Shown here: positions 36,949 through 46,244 of the stretch, piece by piece
Layout: every line of letters begins with the position of its first letter
How positions within the stretch are numbered: position 1 is the stretch's first letter
DNA from: Mycolicibacterium brisbanense
GTDB lineage: Bacteria; Actinomycetota; Actinomycetes; Mycobacteriales; Mycobacteriaceae
Reading direction: 5' to 3'
Length of the DNA: 64,000 bases
Assembly: GCF_001570425.1 (NCBI RefSeq)
Contig: NZ_BCSX01000021.1
Span: 372,001-436,000 of the forward strand
Program-made: the position numbers and the translations under genes
Notes under the pieces: generated by a model
Database searches by the model: none
What the model saw: only the letters and a program-made list of their open reading frames with translations
Told to the model about the DNA's origin: nothing

Positions 36949-38765
36949 GCCGTGGCACCGTCGATCACCGGCTTGTCGATCATGCCGTTCTCGATCCCCC
37001 ACTTCGTGGCGATGGCCCGGTACTCACCGGTCTGCATGACGTGCTCGAGCGCCCGCAAAAGCGGTTCCGACAGGGCTGAGCCTTTGGCCGTCGTCCAGCC
37101 GTACGGAGCGACGTCGAACACGTCACCGGCGGCCACGAGCCTGCCGGTGCTGAGCTTGATCGCGAACCCGGTCGCGGGCGAATCCGTGGCCATCGCATCG
37201 ATTTGACCGTTGATCAGCGCCTCGGTGAGCTCGTTGTGAAGCGTGAAGACCACTTCCTGAATCGGTTTGAGTCCGGTCGCCACGCACGCGTCGCTCTTCG
37301 CCGGAATCTGTTCGGTCGCCTGGAGACTGCCCGACTGCACGCCGACTTTGAGCCCGCAGGCGGCGTTCGGATCGATCGGTGGGCCGGGCCGTTGCGCCCA
37401 CAGGGTGCCTGCCTGGAAGTACGTGACGAAGTCGACCACCTTCTCACGCTCGCGGGTGTCGGAGATCGCCGAGGCCCCCACCATGAGGTCCCCGCGCTGC
37501 ACCTCGGGAATGATGTCCTCGAAGGCGGCCACATCCCGGTACTCCGGAATCACGCCGAGTGTCCGGGCGACCGCGTTCATCAGGTCGACATCGAAACCGA
37601 CGATCTGTCCGGCCGAGTTCTTGAACTCCAGCGGCGCGTAGGGAACCTCCACCCCGATCACCAATTTGCCCGCACTCTTGATTCCCGCGGGCAGCGTCGC
37701 CGCGATTTCCGGCACAACCCCACCGGGCGCGGCCGCGAGATTCGGCGGAGTTCCACCGTTGGCCCTGCCCGGCCCGCCCCACCAGTGCAGGACGCCGAAC
37801 ACGCTGGCCGACACCAACAACACGGCAGCTGCCGCGATCAGGACGCGGCGCCGGACGGGACTCGTCCGGGGCTCGGGCTCGGGCCGTTGTTCTGCGCTAC
37901 GACGTGCCTGCAGCCGCCGCAACTGCTCCCCCAGCTCGGACGCGGTAGGCCTCGACCCTGGGTCGCGGGCCATCGCCCGCGCCACCACCTCGGCGACCTC
38001 CGCGGGCACGCCATGCCTACCCAGATCAGGCTGCGGCCCGGTGGTGATCCGGACAAACTGCGCCACGACCTGTTCACCATCGAGCCGTTCGAATGCGGCA
38101 TGGCCCGTCAGCGCCGTGAACAATGTCGCGCCGAGCCCGTACACATCGGAAGCCGCACCGGCACTTTCACCGGCCAGCACCTCGGGTGCGGTGTAGGCCG
38201 GCGACCCGGTGAATACGCCGGTGGCCGTCTCGAACCCGCCGGCGAAGTGGGCGATGCCGAAATCGGTCAACGCCGGCTCTCCGTAGTCGGTGAGCAGGAT
38301 GTTGGCCGGTTTCACGTCACGGTGGACGATGTCCTGCCGGTGTGCGCAATCGAGCGCCCCTGCCAGCTTCACCCCGATGTGCAGCACCTCGTCGAGGCCC
38401 ACGACCCCGTCCTGAAAGATCCGGGTGTGCAGTGAGCCCCGCGGGTAGAAGGGCATCACCAGGAACGGCTGGCCCTTCGCAGTCTGGCCCACCTGCAGCA
38501 CCGGCACGATGTTGGGATGGCCCGTGAGCCGGGCCATCGCCTGCTGCTCACGGATGAACCGAGGGCGGTTGTCCTCGAGATCAGCGGTTAGCACCTTGAC
38601 CGCCACGACCCGGTCCAACTCGGACTGCACGCAGCGGTACACCACCCCGAACCCGCCGCGGCCGATTTCCCTGGCCCGCTCGAATCCCGCCGCAGCCAGC
38701 AAAGCGGGCAGCGCATCACCCTCGTCACGCTGCGTCGTAAACAGATCACCCACCATCGCCTGCAC
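36945..38765 (-). CDS. Transmembrane Ser/Thr kinase with extracellular solute-binding sensor
   Basis: A 606-aa protein. Residues 35-285 are a complete Hanks-type kinase: Gly loop IGRGGFG, Lys57 (VAVK), HRDVKPAN (Asp150), DFG at 168-170 and APE at 193-195. One membrane helix spans about 307-327. The rest (about 362-600) is a family-3 amino-acid-type solute-binding domain (GKLVIGVEVPYAPLEFKN, GFDVDLMNAVARTLG, FEDIIPEVQRGDLMVGASAI), which would lie outside. Ligand capture could thus switch the kinase. GTG 38765 has AAGAGG six bases upstream; ATG 38756 is the alternative. Translationally coupled to the FHA regulator gene. Confidence 0.92.
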   Translation of the reverse strand: MQAMVGDLFTTQRDEGDALPALLAAAGFERAREIGRGGFGVVYRCVQSELDRVVAVKVLTADLEDNRPRFIREQQAMARLTGHPNIVPVLQVGQTAKGQPFLVMPFYPRGSLHTRIFQDGVVGLDEVLHIGVKLAGALDCAHRQDIVHRDVKPANILLTDYGEPALTDFGIAHFAGGFETATGVFTGSPAYTAPEVLAGESAGAASDVYGLGATLFTALTGHAAFERLDGEQVVAQFVRITTGPQPDLGRHGVPAEVAEVVARAMARDPGSRPTASELGEQLRRLQARRSAEQRPEPEPRTSPVRRRVLIAAAAVLLVSASVFGVLHWWGGPGRANGGTPPNLAAAPGGVVPEIAATLPAGIKSAGKLVIGVEVPYAPLEFKNSAGQIVGFDVDLMNAVARTLGVIPEYRDVAAFEDIIPEVQRGDLMVGASAISDTREREKVVDFVTYFQAGTLWAQRPGPPIDPNAACGLKVGVQSGSLQATEQIPAKSDACVATGLKPIQEVVFTLHNELTEALINGQIDAMATDSPATGFAIKLSTGRLVAAGDVFDVAPYGWTTAKGSALSEPLLRALEHVMQTGEYRAIATKWGIENGMIDKPVIDGATA

Positions 38766-38850
38766 GACCTGCCTCTTGAGTCAGACATCAATGATCACCC
38801 AGGTCCCTGCCCCGCGCATGGGCATTGACCTTGGCTACCGGCCCATTCAT

Positions 38851-38882
38851 TTGAGGAGTCCTTGAGATCTCTGCGCAATCGT
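38851..38882 (+). promoter_or_regulatory. Candidate SARP operator and promoter for the repeat-peptide gene
   Basis: TTGAG occurs at 38851-38855 and again at 38862-38866, an 11-bp step. SARP regulators bind direct repeats with this helical-turn spacing, typically 8 bp upstream of a -10 (family knowledge). Eight bases after a heptamer ending at 38868 lies AATCGT (38877-38882), a weak -10. The spacing fits but the -10 is poor, so this stays a candidate. Confidence 0.4.
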
Positions 38883-38905
38883 GGGTGCCGTCGCCTCGGG
38901 CACCC
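38883..38905 (+). promoter_or_regulatory. Leader stem-loop upstream of the repeat-peptide gene
   Basis: GGGTGCC (38883-38889) and GGCACCC (38899-38905) form a 7-bp GC-rich stem with a 9-nt loop. It lies between the predicted transcription start and the ribosome site AAGGAG at 38929-38934. A CCCCGGGG palindrome overlaps its right arm. It could tune translation or be an operator; no tract of T follows, so it is not an obvious terminator. Confidence 0.4.
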
Positions 38906-38942
38906 CGGGGTGGCAGACGACAACAACCAAGGAGCAGCAACG

Positions 38943-39098
38943 ATGAACACCACCAGGCCCAAGCGGGCCCTCGTCAACAACCACAGCCTGACCACCGCTC
39001 GCCCACGTCGGTCACTGACCCAGAACCACAGCCTGGTCACCACCCGCCCGACACGGGCACTCGTCAACAACCACACCCTCGTCACCGCTCGTATCTGA
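38943..39098 (+). CDS. 51-aa repeat peptide, candidate secreted or processed peptide precursor
   Basis: A short gene with a near-ideal ribosome site (AAGGAG, 8-nt spacer, ATG 38943). After Met-Asn the product is three contiguous 15-residue units (DNA 38949-38993, 38994-39038, 39039-39083) and the start of a fourth (TARI). Consensus: T-[TA]-R-P-x-R-[AS]-L-[VT]-[NQ]-N-H-[ST]-L-[TV]. Codons differ between units at many synonymous positions, so the protein pattern, not the DNA, is being kept. It has no cysteine, no signal peptide and a high positive charge; each unit has an RPxR basic site. It is followed 12 bp later by the TPR gene. I do not recognise a family. A precursor of a processed signalling peptide or RiPP is possible, but no known maturation enzyme is adjacent. 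Confidence 0.75.
   Translation: MNTTRPKRALVNNHSLTTARPRRSLTQNHSLVTTRPTRALVNNHTLVTARI
38949..39095 (+). repeat. 45-bp coding tandem repeat (three full units plus a 12-bp remnant)
   Basis: Three in-frame 45-bp units encode the 15-residue motif of the small peptide. Conserved codon blocks include AACCACAGCCTG or AACCACACCCTC. Units 1 and 3 share GTCAACAACCAC, while unit 2 has ACCCAGAACCAC. There are no spacers, so this is not a CRISPR array. Confidence 0.85.
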
Positions 39099-39110
39099 CG
39101 GACGAGACCG

Positions 39111-40208
39111 ATGACTGAATCCGGGCCGGTCGGTCTGGCGGTAGCGCGGCATGACGCCGCACTGGCTGCGCTGGCGAGTGGGCGACTGGACCGCGCTCGC
39201 TCGCTGGGCGCCAGTGCGGTCGACACCGCCATCGCGGCTTTCGGCCCGGATTCACCTGATGTCGCGAACGTGATCCTGACGTGCGCCGACATCGAGGAAG
39301 CGGCAGGGGATTTCGTGGCCGCCCAGGCGCTGGCGGAGCGGGCCGCTGCGATCGCGCAACCGCTGGCCCATACGTGCGACCCGGCACTGATGTCGTTGTG
39401 GGTCGACATCGAAGTTGCGTGCGCTCGAATACTGTTGACCCTTGGGTCTTTTGAGCTGGCCAATGCGAGACTGGCTACCGCTCTGAGTATTTCACGTCGG
39501 ATTCTGGGTGCCGACGATCCCGCCGTGCTCTCGATCCACAACATGCGCGGTGTCACCGCGAAATACCGTGGACACTTCGACGCCGCCGCAACACATTACG
39601 AGCATGTTCGAGCCGTGTTGGATATCGAACCCGTCGTCGACAAGCAGGCACTGGCGGTGTTGCTGCACAACCTCGGCGGGCTCGCCCACGCTCGCGGACG
39701 GGTGGTCGAGGGTTTGGTCCACGCGCGGCGTGGTCTCGAGCTGCGCATCGCTGCCGTCGGCTCGGACCATCCCGACGTGGCTTGCGATCTGACTGCCATC
39801 GGCGCGCTCCACCATGACTCCGGTGATCCGACGGCGGCCGTATCGTGTTACCGACGCGCCTTGCGGATCTTCGAAAAGTCCTTGGGCGCTGAGCATTACG
39901 AAGTCGGGATGACGTGTGCGAATCTCGCGGTCAGCACCGCGGCGACTGATCCCGTCGAGGCTCGGCGACTCTACGAACGTGCGCTGCGGATCTTGCGTTC
40001 CGCCCTCGGGGCCGGCCATCCCGATGTCGCGCTCGTACAGCACAATCTGGCGGTGCTGCTGGCCGGTGAGGGTGACGTGGACGCTGCACAGGACCTGCTG
40101 GACCAAGCTGAGCTGGCCCTGGCCACCGGCGTGGCGTCCGAGCACCCACGACGGCTCGAGCTGCAGGCAACGCTCAAAGAACTTGCGCTGCAAAGGAATA
40201 AACAGTGA
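39111..40208 (+). CDS. Tetratricopeptide-repeat protein of the peptide island
   Basis: A 365-aa protein made almost wholly of TPR units of the kinesin-light-chain type, each with a GxxHPxVA-like turn (FGPDSPDVANVILTCADIEE, VGSDHPDVACDLTAIGALH, LGAEHYEVGMTCANLAVSTA, LGAGHPDVALVQHNLAVLLA). No signal peptide, membrane segment or catalytic domain is visible. ATG 39111 is 12 bp after the peptide stop and the gene overlaps the MFS gene by four bases (GTGA), so the three form one transcription unit. TPR proteins bind peptides, which makes the repeat peptide an obvious candidate ligand; this is inference. Confidence 0.88.
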   Translation: MTESGPVGLAVARHDAALAALASGRLDRARSLGASAVDTAIAAFGPDSPDVANVILTCADIEEAAGDFVAAQALAERAAAIAQPLAHTCDPALMSLWVDIEVACARILLTLGSFELANARLATALSISRRILGADDPAVLSIHNMRGVTAKYRGHFDAAATHYEHVRAVLDIEPVVDKQALAVLLHNLGGLAHARGRVVEGLVHARRGLELRIAAVGSDHPDVACDLTAIGALHHDSGDPTAAVSCYRRALRIFEKSLGAEHYEVGMTCANLAVSTAATDPVEARRLYERALRILRSALGAGHPDVALVQHNLAVLLAGEGDVDAAQDLLDQAELALATGVASEHPRRLELQATLKELALQRNKQ

Positions 40209-41461
40209 CCCAGACTCTCGACCCCGTTCACGGCAGCCATCTGATCCCCCGGCTGCCACGGCCGGCGGCGATCGTCCTTGCCGGTGATGCCTTGTCCGCG
40301 TTGGGATCCGGCATGTCCCTGCCGTTCATGCTGGTCTATCTGCACCAAGTGCGCGGCATCGGCATCGCCACCGCCGCGCTGGCGCTGTCCACGGTCGCGC
40401 TTGCGTCGTTCGCCGGCAATCCGATCGGCGGATGCCTCAGCGACCGTCTCGGACCACGGACCGCACTGGTCGCCGGCCTGGCGTTCTCCGCGACCGGTGC
40501 GGCCACACTCGGGTGGGTCACGTGCGCACCGATGGCGTTCCTGGCCGCGGTGCTGCTCGGGCTCGGCAACTCGATCTCGTGGCCGGCTTTCGACGCGCTC
40601 CTGGCCACCGTCGTGGCATCCACGCAGCGATCGGCGGTGTTCGCGGTGCGCCACGCCACCCTCAACGCAGGTATCGCGGTCGGTGCCCTGGTCGCCGGTC
40701 TCATCGTCGACGTCACTCGCCCGGTGACTTTCCAAGTCATTTACGTCATCGACGCCGCGACATTCTTGCTGTTCGTCCCGCTCTTGCTGCTCGTCTCGGT
40801 CCCCCGCCGCACGGCATCCCCACCGACGGAGAACGGTCGCCCCGGCTTTGGTGCCGTGCTGCGGGATCGGTTGTTCCTGTCCGTGGTCGGACTGTCTGCG
40901 TTGGTGGTGACCATCGGGTTCTCGCAGTATCACGCCGCGTTTCCCGGCTGGGCCACCCGTGATCACGGTATTCCGGCGAGCGCGCTCGGGATCTGTTTCG
41001 CGGCCAACGCTGCGACCGTCGTGGTGCTGCAGCTGCCGGTACTGCGCGCCCTCGCCGGCCGTACCCGCACGGCGGCGGTCTGCATCGCGTGTTCGTGTTG
41101 GGCGTTCGCGTGGATGTTGGCATTGGTATCCGGCCACGCAGGCAGCGGTTGGTCGGCGATCGGGGGCTTCATCGCCACCATGGTGGTGTTCGGTATCGCC
41201 GAGACCACCTTGGCTCCGACGCTGACAGCGATCGTGAATGACCTTGCACCCGAGGATCTTCGCGGGCGGTACAACGCGGTATCAGCACTCGGCTGGACCA
41301 CGGGGTTCTTCGTCGGCCCAGCGTTGAGCGGTTTGGCCTTCGGCACAAACCATGGCACGGCACTGATGGCGGTGCTGATCGTCGCAAGCCTGTTGGGCGC
41401 AGTGTGGGCCACCCGCCTGGGCCGACGCCTGCCCGCATCGGCGAACCAGATCGGGACCTAG
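40205..41461 (+). CDS. MFS transporter of the peptide island
   Basis: A 418-aa twelve-helix transporter of the drug/H+ antiporter type. Loop 2/3 reads GGCLSDRLGPRTALVAG and helix 4-5 region GLGNSISWPAFDALLA, typical for 12-TM exporters. GTG 40205 overlaps the TPR stop by four bases. Being coupled to the peptide and TPR genes, it is the likely exporter (or importer) for the island's product. Substrate unknown. Confidence 0.88.
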   Translation: MTQTLDPVHGSHLIPRLPRPAAIVLAGDALSALGSGMSLPFMLVYLHQVRGIGIATAALALSTVALASFAGNPIGGCLSDRLGPRTALVAGLAFSATGAATLGWVTCAPMAFLAAVLLGLGNSISWPAFDALLATVVASTQRSAVFAVRHATLNAGIAVGALVAGLIVDVTRPVTFQVIYVIDAATFLLFVPLLLLVSVPRRTASPPTENGRPGFGAVLRDRLFLSVVGLSALVVTIGFSQYHAAFPGWATRDHGIPASALGICFAANAATVVVLQLPVLRALAGRTRTAAVCIACSCWAFAWMLALVSGHAGSGWSAIGGFIATMVVFGIAETTLAPTLTAIVNDLAPEDLRGRYNAVSALGWTTGFFVGPALSGLAFGTNHGTALMAVLIVASLLGAVWATRLGRRLPASANQIGT

Positions 41462-41472
41462 CCCGGTCGGAG

Positions 41473-41766
41473 CTAGCCGTCTGACAGCGACCGCGCCGCC
41501 GCGACGTCATACTCCGCGACCGCCGCCGAAACCATTGCCGCCCTTTGATCATCGCTCTGGCCTTCACCCCGGAAGGTTTCGACCGCTGACTGCGACACCC
41601 ACCTCTCGTAGATGTTGATGCGACCGGGGTCGATCAAATCGGCTGAGATGGCATAGTCCAGACACCCGTCCGCGCGACGGGCTTGCTCGACAACACCGGC
41701 ACATCCCGCCAGATACGACTCCCGCTGTCCGGGTTCGACGACGATGTGCCCGGAAACGATGATCAC
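41473..41766 (-). CDS. Antibiotic-biosynthesis-monooxygenase (ABM) family protein
   Basis: A 97-aa single-domain dimeric alpha/beta-barrel protein. It begins IIVSGHIVVEPGQRESYLAG, with the family motif DGCLDYAISADLIDPGR and YERWVSQSAVETF. Starts at GTG 41766 with GAGAGG seven bases upstream. Members include quinol monooxygenases and haem-degrading enzymes; many are of unknown role. It converges on the MFS gene with 11 bp between. Whether it belongs functionally to the island is unclear. Confidence 0.85.
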   Translation of the reverse strand: MIIVSGHIVVEPGQRESYLAGCAGVVEQARRADGCLDYAISADLIDPGRINIYERWVSQSAVETFRGEGQSDDQRAAMVSAAVAEYDVAAARSLSDG

Positions 41767-41892
41767 GCGCGCACCTCTCCGCTGAAGTCCTGCATGCTCG
41801 GCATATCAGGTAGACAACGCAGACGCACCGAACTCATCGGTCACAGGTGCCGTTGGCCGCGCCACGTGAAACCACGATCCGCGACCGTCTGG

Positions 41893-42681
41893 TCAGAACA
41901 ACCTTTTGGGCGACGCCGGCGGGGCGGTCTTCATCGTGGCGCCGGACATCCCGGCACCGATAGGCAATTCGATGCGGGCATTCTCGAGCAACCGCTCCAG
42001 TGCGGCCTCAACTTCGGCCTTCCACCCCAGGCCCTTGTCGAGTTCCAGCCGCAGCCGCGGGAAGTATGGGTGGGGCGCGATGACCGAGAAGCCGACATCG
42101 AGCAGGAAGTCGGATTCGATCATGCATTGGTCAACCGCGCAGTCCCCCAGCACCTCGACGACGGGAGCCAACTCGTCGGGTAGCGAGCTACAGTCGCCCA
42201 ATTCGGTGACAGCCTGGGTGTAACCGAACGCTTCCAGCGCCCGAACACCGCGTCGCACAAGGTCGCTCACCACGGCAGCGAGGAGACTCGCCGGCAGACC
42301 TTCGGTGCCCGTGCCGGATTCGACCGCGACCGCGGTCAACAACACCGCATCCGCACTGACGGGCGCCGTGGGAAACAGCCGCGCCCGCGGCACCGCGCCG
42401 GGCGGTGCATAGAACGCATAGCCCAGACACGGTTCGTCGCCGGTGATCGGAGGTCCGAACTCACTGCCGTCATCGGGCGGTGACTCGACGGCGAGCTGGC
42501 CGCACGATCCCCACTCCAGCATGACCATGGACAGCCACGCTTCTTTCTCGAACTCGGGATCGCTGAGATGGTCATCGCCGCGAAGCGTCGACGGATCGAC
42601 CTCCCAGAAGACGCACCGCCGCGCGTGCTTCGGCAGCTGCTCGAATCCCTCGAGCCGGAGCGGCGTGATACGTGCTGACAC
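41893..42681 (-). CDS. GNAT-like acetyltransferase (Rv3916c-like)
   Basis: A 262-aa protein starting at GTG 42681 after GGGGAG. The central part (LGYAFYAPPG, ADAVLLTAVAVESGTGTEG, LLAAVVSDLVRRGVRALEAFG) resembles a GNAT fold with the acetyl-CoA loop degenerate. It occupies the position of Rv3916c, just upstream of parB. The N-terminal 40 residues (HARRCVFWEVD) are a recurrent feature of this actinobacterial family. Substrate unknown. A 228-bp gap separates it from parB; I see no gene in that gap. Confidence 0.8.
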   Translation of the reverse strand: MSARITPLRLEGFEQLPKHARRCVFWEVDPSTLRGDDHLSDPEFEKEAWLSMVMLEWGSCGQLAVESPPDDGSEFGPPITGDEPCLGYAFYAPPGAVPRARLFPTAPVSADAVLLTAVAVESGTGTEGLPASLLAAVVSDLVRRGVRALEAFGYTQAVTELGDCSSLPDELAPVVEVLGDCAVDQCMIESDFLLDVGFSVIAPHPYFPRLRLELDKGLGWKAEVEAALERLLENARIELPIGAGMSGATMKTAPPASPKRLF

Positions 42682-42909
42682 TAGACTCCCCGGGTTTCAC
42701 ACGATGCCGGTGTGCGCGGCGCACCCTCAAGGATAGGAGAGCTTGACGGCCACGGCGTAGTCCGCGACGAATCTTTCATCTTTCGCGGCCTTTCGAACGA
42801 ATTCTGATGCAGCTCAATTGCTTTCCCGATCGCACCCATTCGCGCGGCCACGGCGTCGACACCATGTGTCACAGTGACGGAACGGCCGCGTGTGGTTGGT
42901 CGTCGAGTT

Positions 42910-43914
42910 TCAGTGCTGCTCGGTGCTCATGAGTTCGACAATCCGCTGCAAATCGTCGACCGACCCGAACTCCACGACGATCTTGCCCTTGCGTTTGCCG
43001 AGACTCACGGTGACGCGGGAGTCGAAGGTCGTCGACAGCCGGTCGGCAACATCCTGAAGGCCGGGCATCTGGATCGGCTTGCGGCGCGGCGCGGGAGGCG
43101 CGGCACCATCGCGGTTGGCGAGGGTGACGGCCTCTTCAGTGGCACGCACCGACAAGCCCTCGGCCACAATGCGCGCGGCGAGTTCCTCCTGCTTTTCCGG
43201 ACCGCCCTCAAGCGCGAGCAGTGCGCGGGCATGACCGGCCGAGAGTACGCCGGCGGCCACCCGACGCTGCACGGCGATCGGCAGTCGCAGCAGGCGGATC
43301 ATGTTGGAGATCAGCGGACGGGACCGCCCGATCCTGGCTGCCAGTTCATCGTGGGTGACGCCGAATTCATCGAGCAGCTGTTGGTAGGCCGCGGCCTCTT
43401 CCAACGGGTTGAGCTGTACGCGGTGGATGTTCTCCAGCAGCGCGTCGCGCAGCATGCTGTCGTCGGCGGTCTCGCGGACGATCGCGGGAATGGCCGGAAG
43501 CTCGGCGATCTGTGCCGCGCGCCAGCGCCGCTCCCCCATCACCAGCTGGTAGCGGGTTGCCCCGTCGGTTTGCACGGCGCGCACGACGATCGGCTGCATG
43601 AGGCCGAACTCGCGGATGGAGTGCACCAGCTCGTTGAGCGCTTCTTCGTCGAAGACCTGGCGGGGCTGGCGGGGGTTGGGATCGATGAGGGCGGGGTCGA
43701 TCTCGCGGTACGTGGCGCCGACGCCATCGACCTCAGCCGGTGATGCTTCGGGCGACGGCGACGGCGACGAAGCCGGCGGCCCGAGCAGAACGTCGGCGGC
43801 CGTCGCGCCCATCCGGGGACTCAGATTGTCGGTGCCGTCGTCGGCCGGTCCGGTCGGAATCAGCGACGCCAGACCCCGCCCGAGTCCACTGCGCTTTTTC
43901 GCCTGCTGATTCAT
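42910..43914 (-). CDS. parB: Chromosome partitioning protein ParB
   Basis: A 334-aa ParB. The N-terminus [15 protein letters not shown] is followed by the CTPase/parS-loading core ([40 protein letters not shown]), a helix-turn-helix ([20 protein letters not shown]) and a C-terminal dimerisation domain. I use the second of two adjacent ATGs (43914), six bases after AGGAG. Binds the parS sites found in parA and rsmG and organises the origin region for segregation by ParA. Confidence 0.97.
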   Translation of the reverse strand: MNQQAKKRSGLGRGLASLIPTGPADDGTDNLSPRMGATAADVLLGPPASSPSPSPEASPAEVDGVGATYREIDPALIDPNPRQPRQVFDEEALNELVHSIREFGLMQPIVVRAVQTDGATRYQLVMGERRWRAAQIAELPAIPAIVRETADDSMLRDALLENIHRVQLNPLEEAAAYQQLLDEFGVTHDELAARIGRSRPLISNMIRLLRLPIAVQRRVAAGVLSAGHARALLALEGGPEKQEELAARIVAEGLSVRATEEAVTLANRDGAAPPAPRRKPIQMPGLQDVADRLSTTFDSRVTVSLGKRKGKIVVEFGSVDDLQRIVELMSTEQH

Positions 43915-43965
43915 CATCGTCTCCTGCTCATCGCTGCCAACTTCCCGACTTCTCGCGTTGCCGCC

Positions 43966-45635
<1,670 letters not shown>

Positions 45636-45671
45636 CTACTACACACGAACTACACCGATGTAACTAACGAA

Positions 45672-46208
45672 TCAGCCAAGCAATACAACGACGCGACGCG
45701 AAGGCTCCACACCCTCGCTCTCGCTGCGGACGCCTTCGACGGCCGCCACCGCGTCGTGCACGATCTTGCGTTCAAAGGGAGTCATGGGGGCCAGCTCTTC
45801 GCGCACCCCGGACTCCAGCACGCGGCGGGCCACCTTGTCGCCGAGCGCCGCCAGCTCATCGCGGCGCCGACGACGCCACCGGGCGATGTCGAGCATCAGC
45901 CGGCTGCGCTCGCCGGTCTTCTGATGAACAGCCAGCCGGGTCAGCTCCTGGAGCGCGTCGAGCACCTCGCCCTTGCGGCCGACCAGCTTGCTCAGATCCC
46001 CGCCCCCGTCGATGCTGACGACCGCGCGGTCACCTTCGACATCCAGATCGATGTCGCCGTCGAAGTCGAGCAGATCGAGCAGCTCCTCGAGATAGTCGCC
46101 GGCGATCTCGCCCTCGGCGACCAACCGCTCTTCCAGATCGTCCGCCGCTGTCGTCGCCTTCGAGGCCTCCGGCTCGACGCCGGCGTCGGTGGTCTGTGCG
46201 TCCGTCAT
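45672..46208 (-). CDS. jag: Jag/KhpB-type RNA-binding protein (KH and R3H domains)
   Basis: A 178-aa protein with an acidic N-terminal third, a KH domain containing LVGRKGEVLDALQEL and a C-terminal R3H domain (APMTPFERKIVHDAVAAV). It lies between yidC and rsmG, the conserved position of Rv3920c. In other Gram-positives KhpB binds many RNAs and affects cell elongation; the mycobacterial role is less clear. Confidence 0.92.
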   Translation of the reverse strand: MTDAQTTDAGVEPEASKATTAADDLEERLVAEGEIAGDYLEELLDLLDFDGDIDLDVEGDRAVVSIDGGGDLSKLVGRKGEVLDALQELTRLAVHQKTGERSRLMLDIARWRRRRRDELAALGDKVARRVLESGVREELAPMTPFERKIVHDAVAAVEGVRSESEGVEPSRRVVVLLG

Positions 46209-46244
46209 GTCAGTCTCTCCCTACTACTCGCCAGCCGGAGCTGG

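Noticed and set aside
38949..39095. Tandem repeat considered as a CRISPR array or plain minisatellite
   Set aside because: Units are contiguous with no spacers, are in frame, and differ at synonymous sites while keeping residues.
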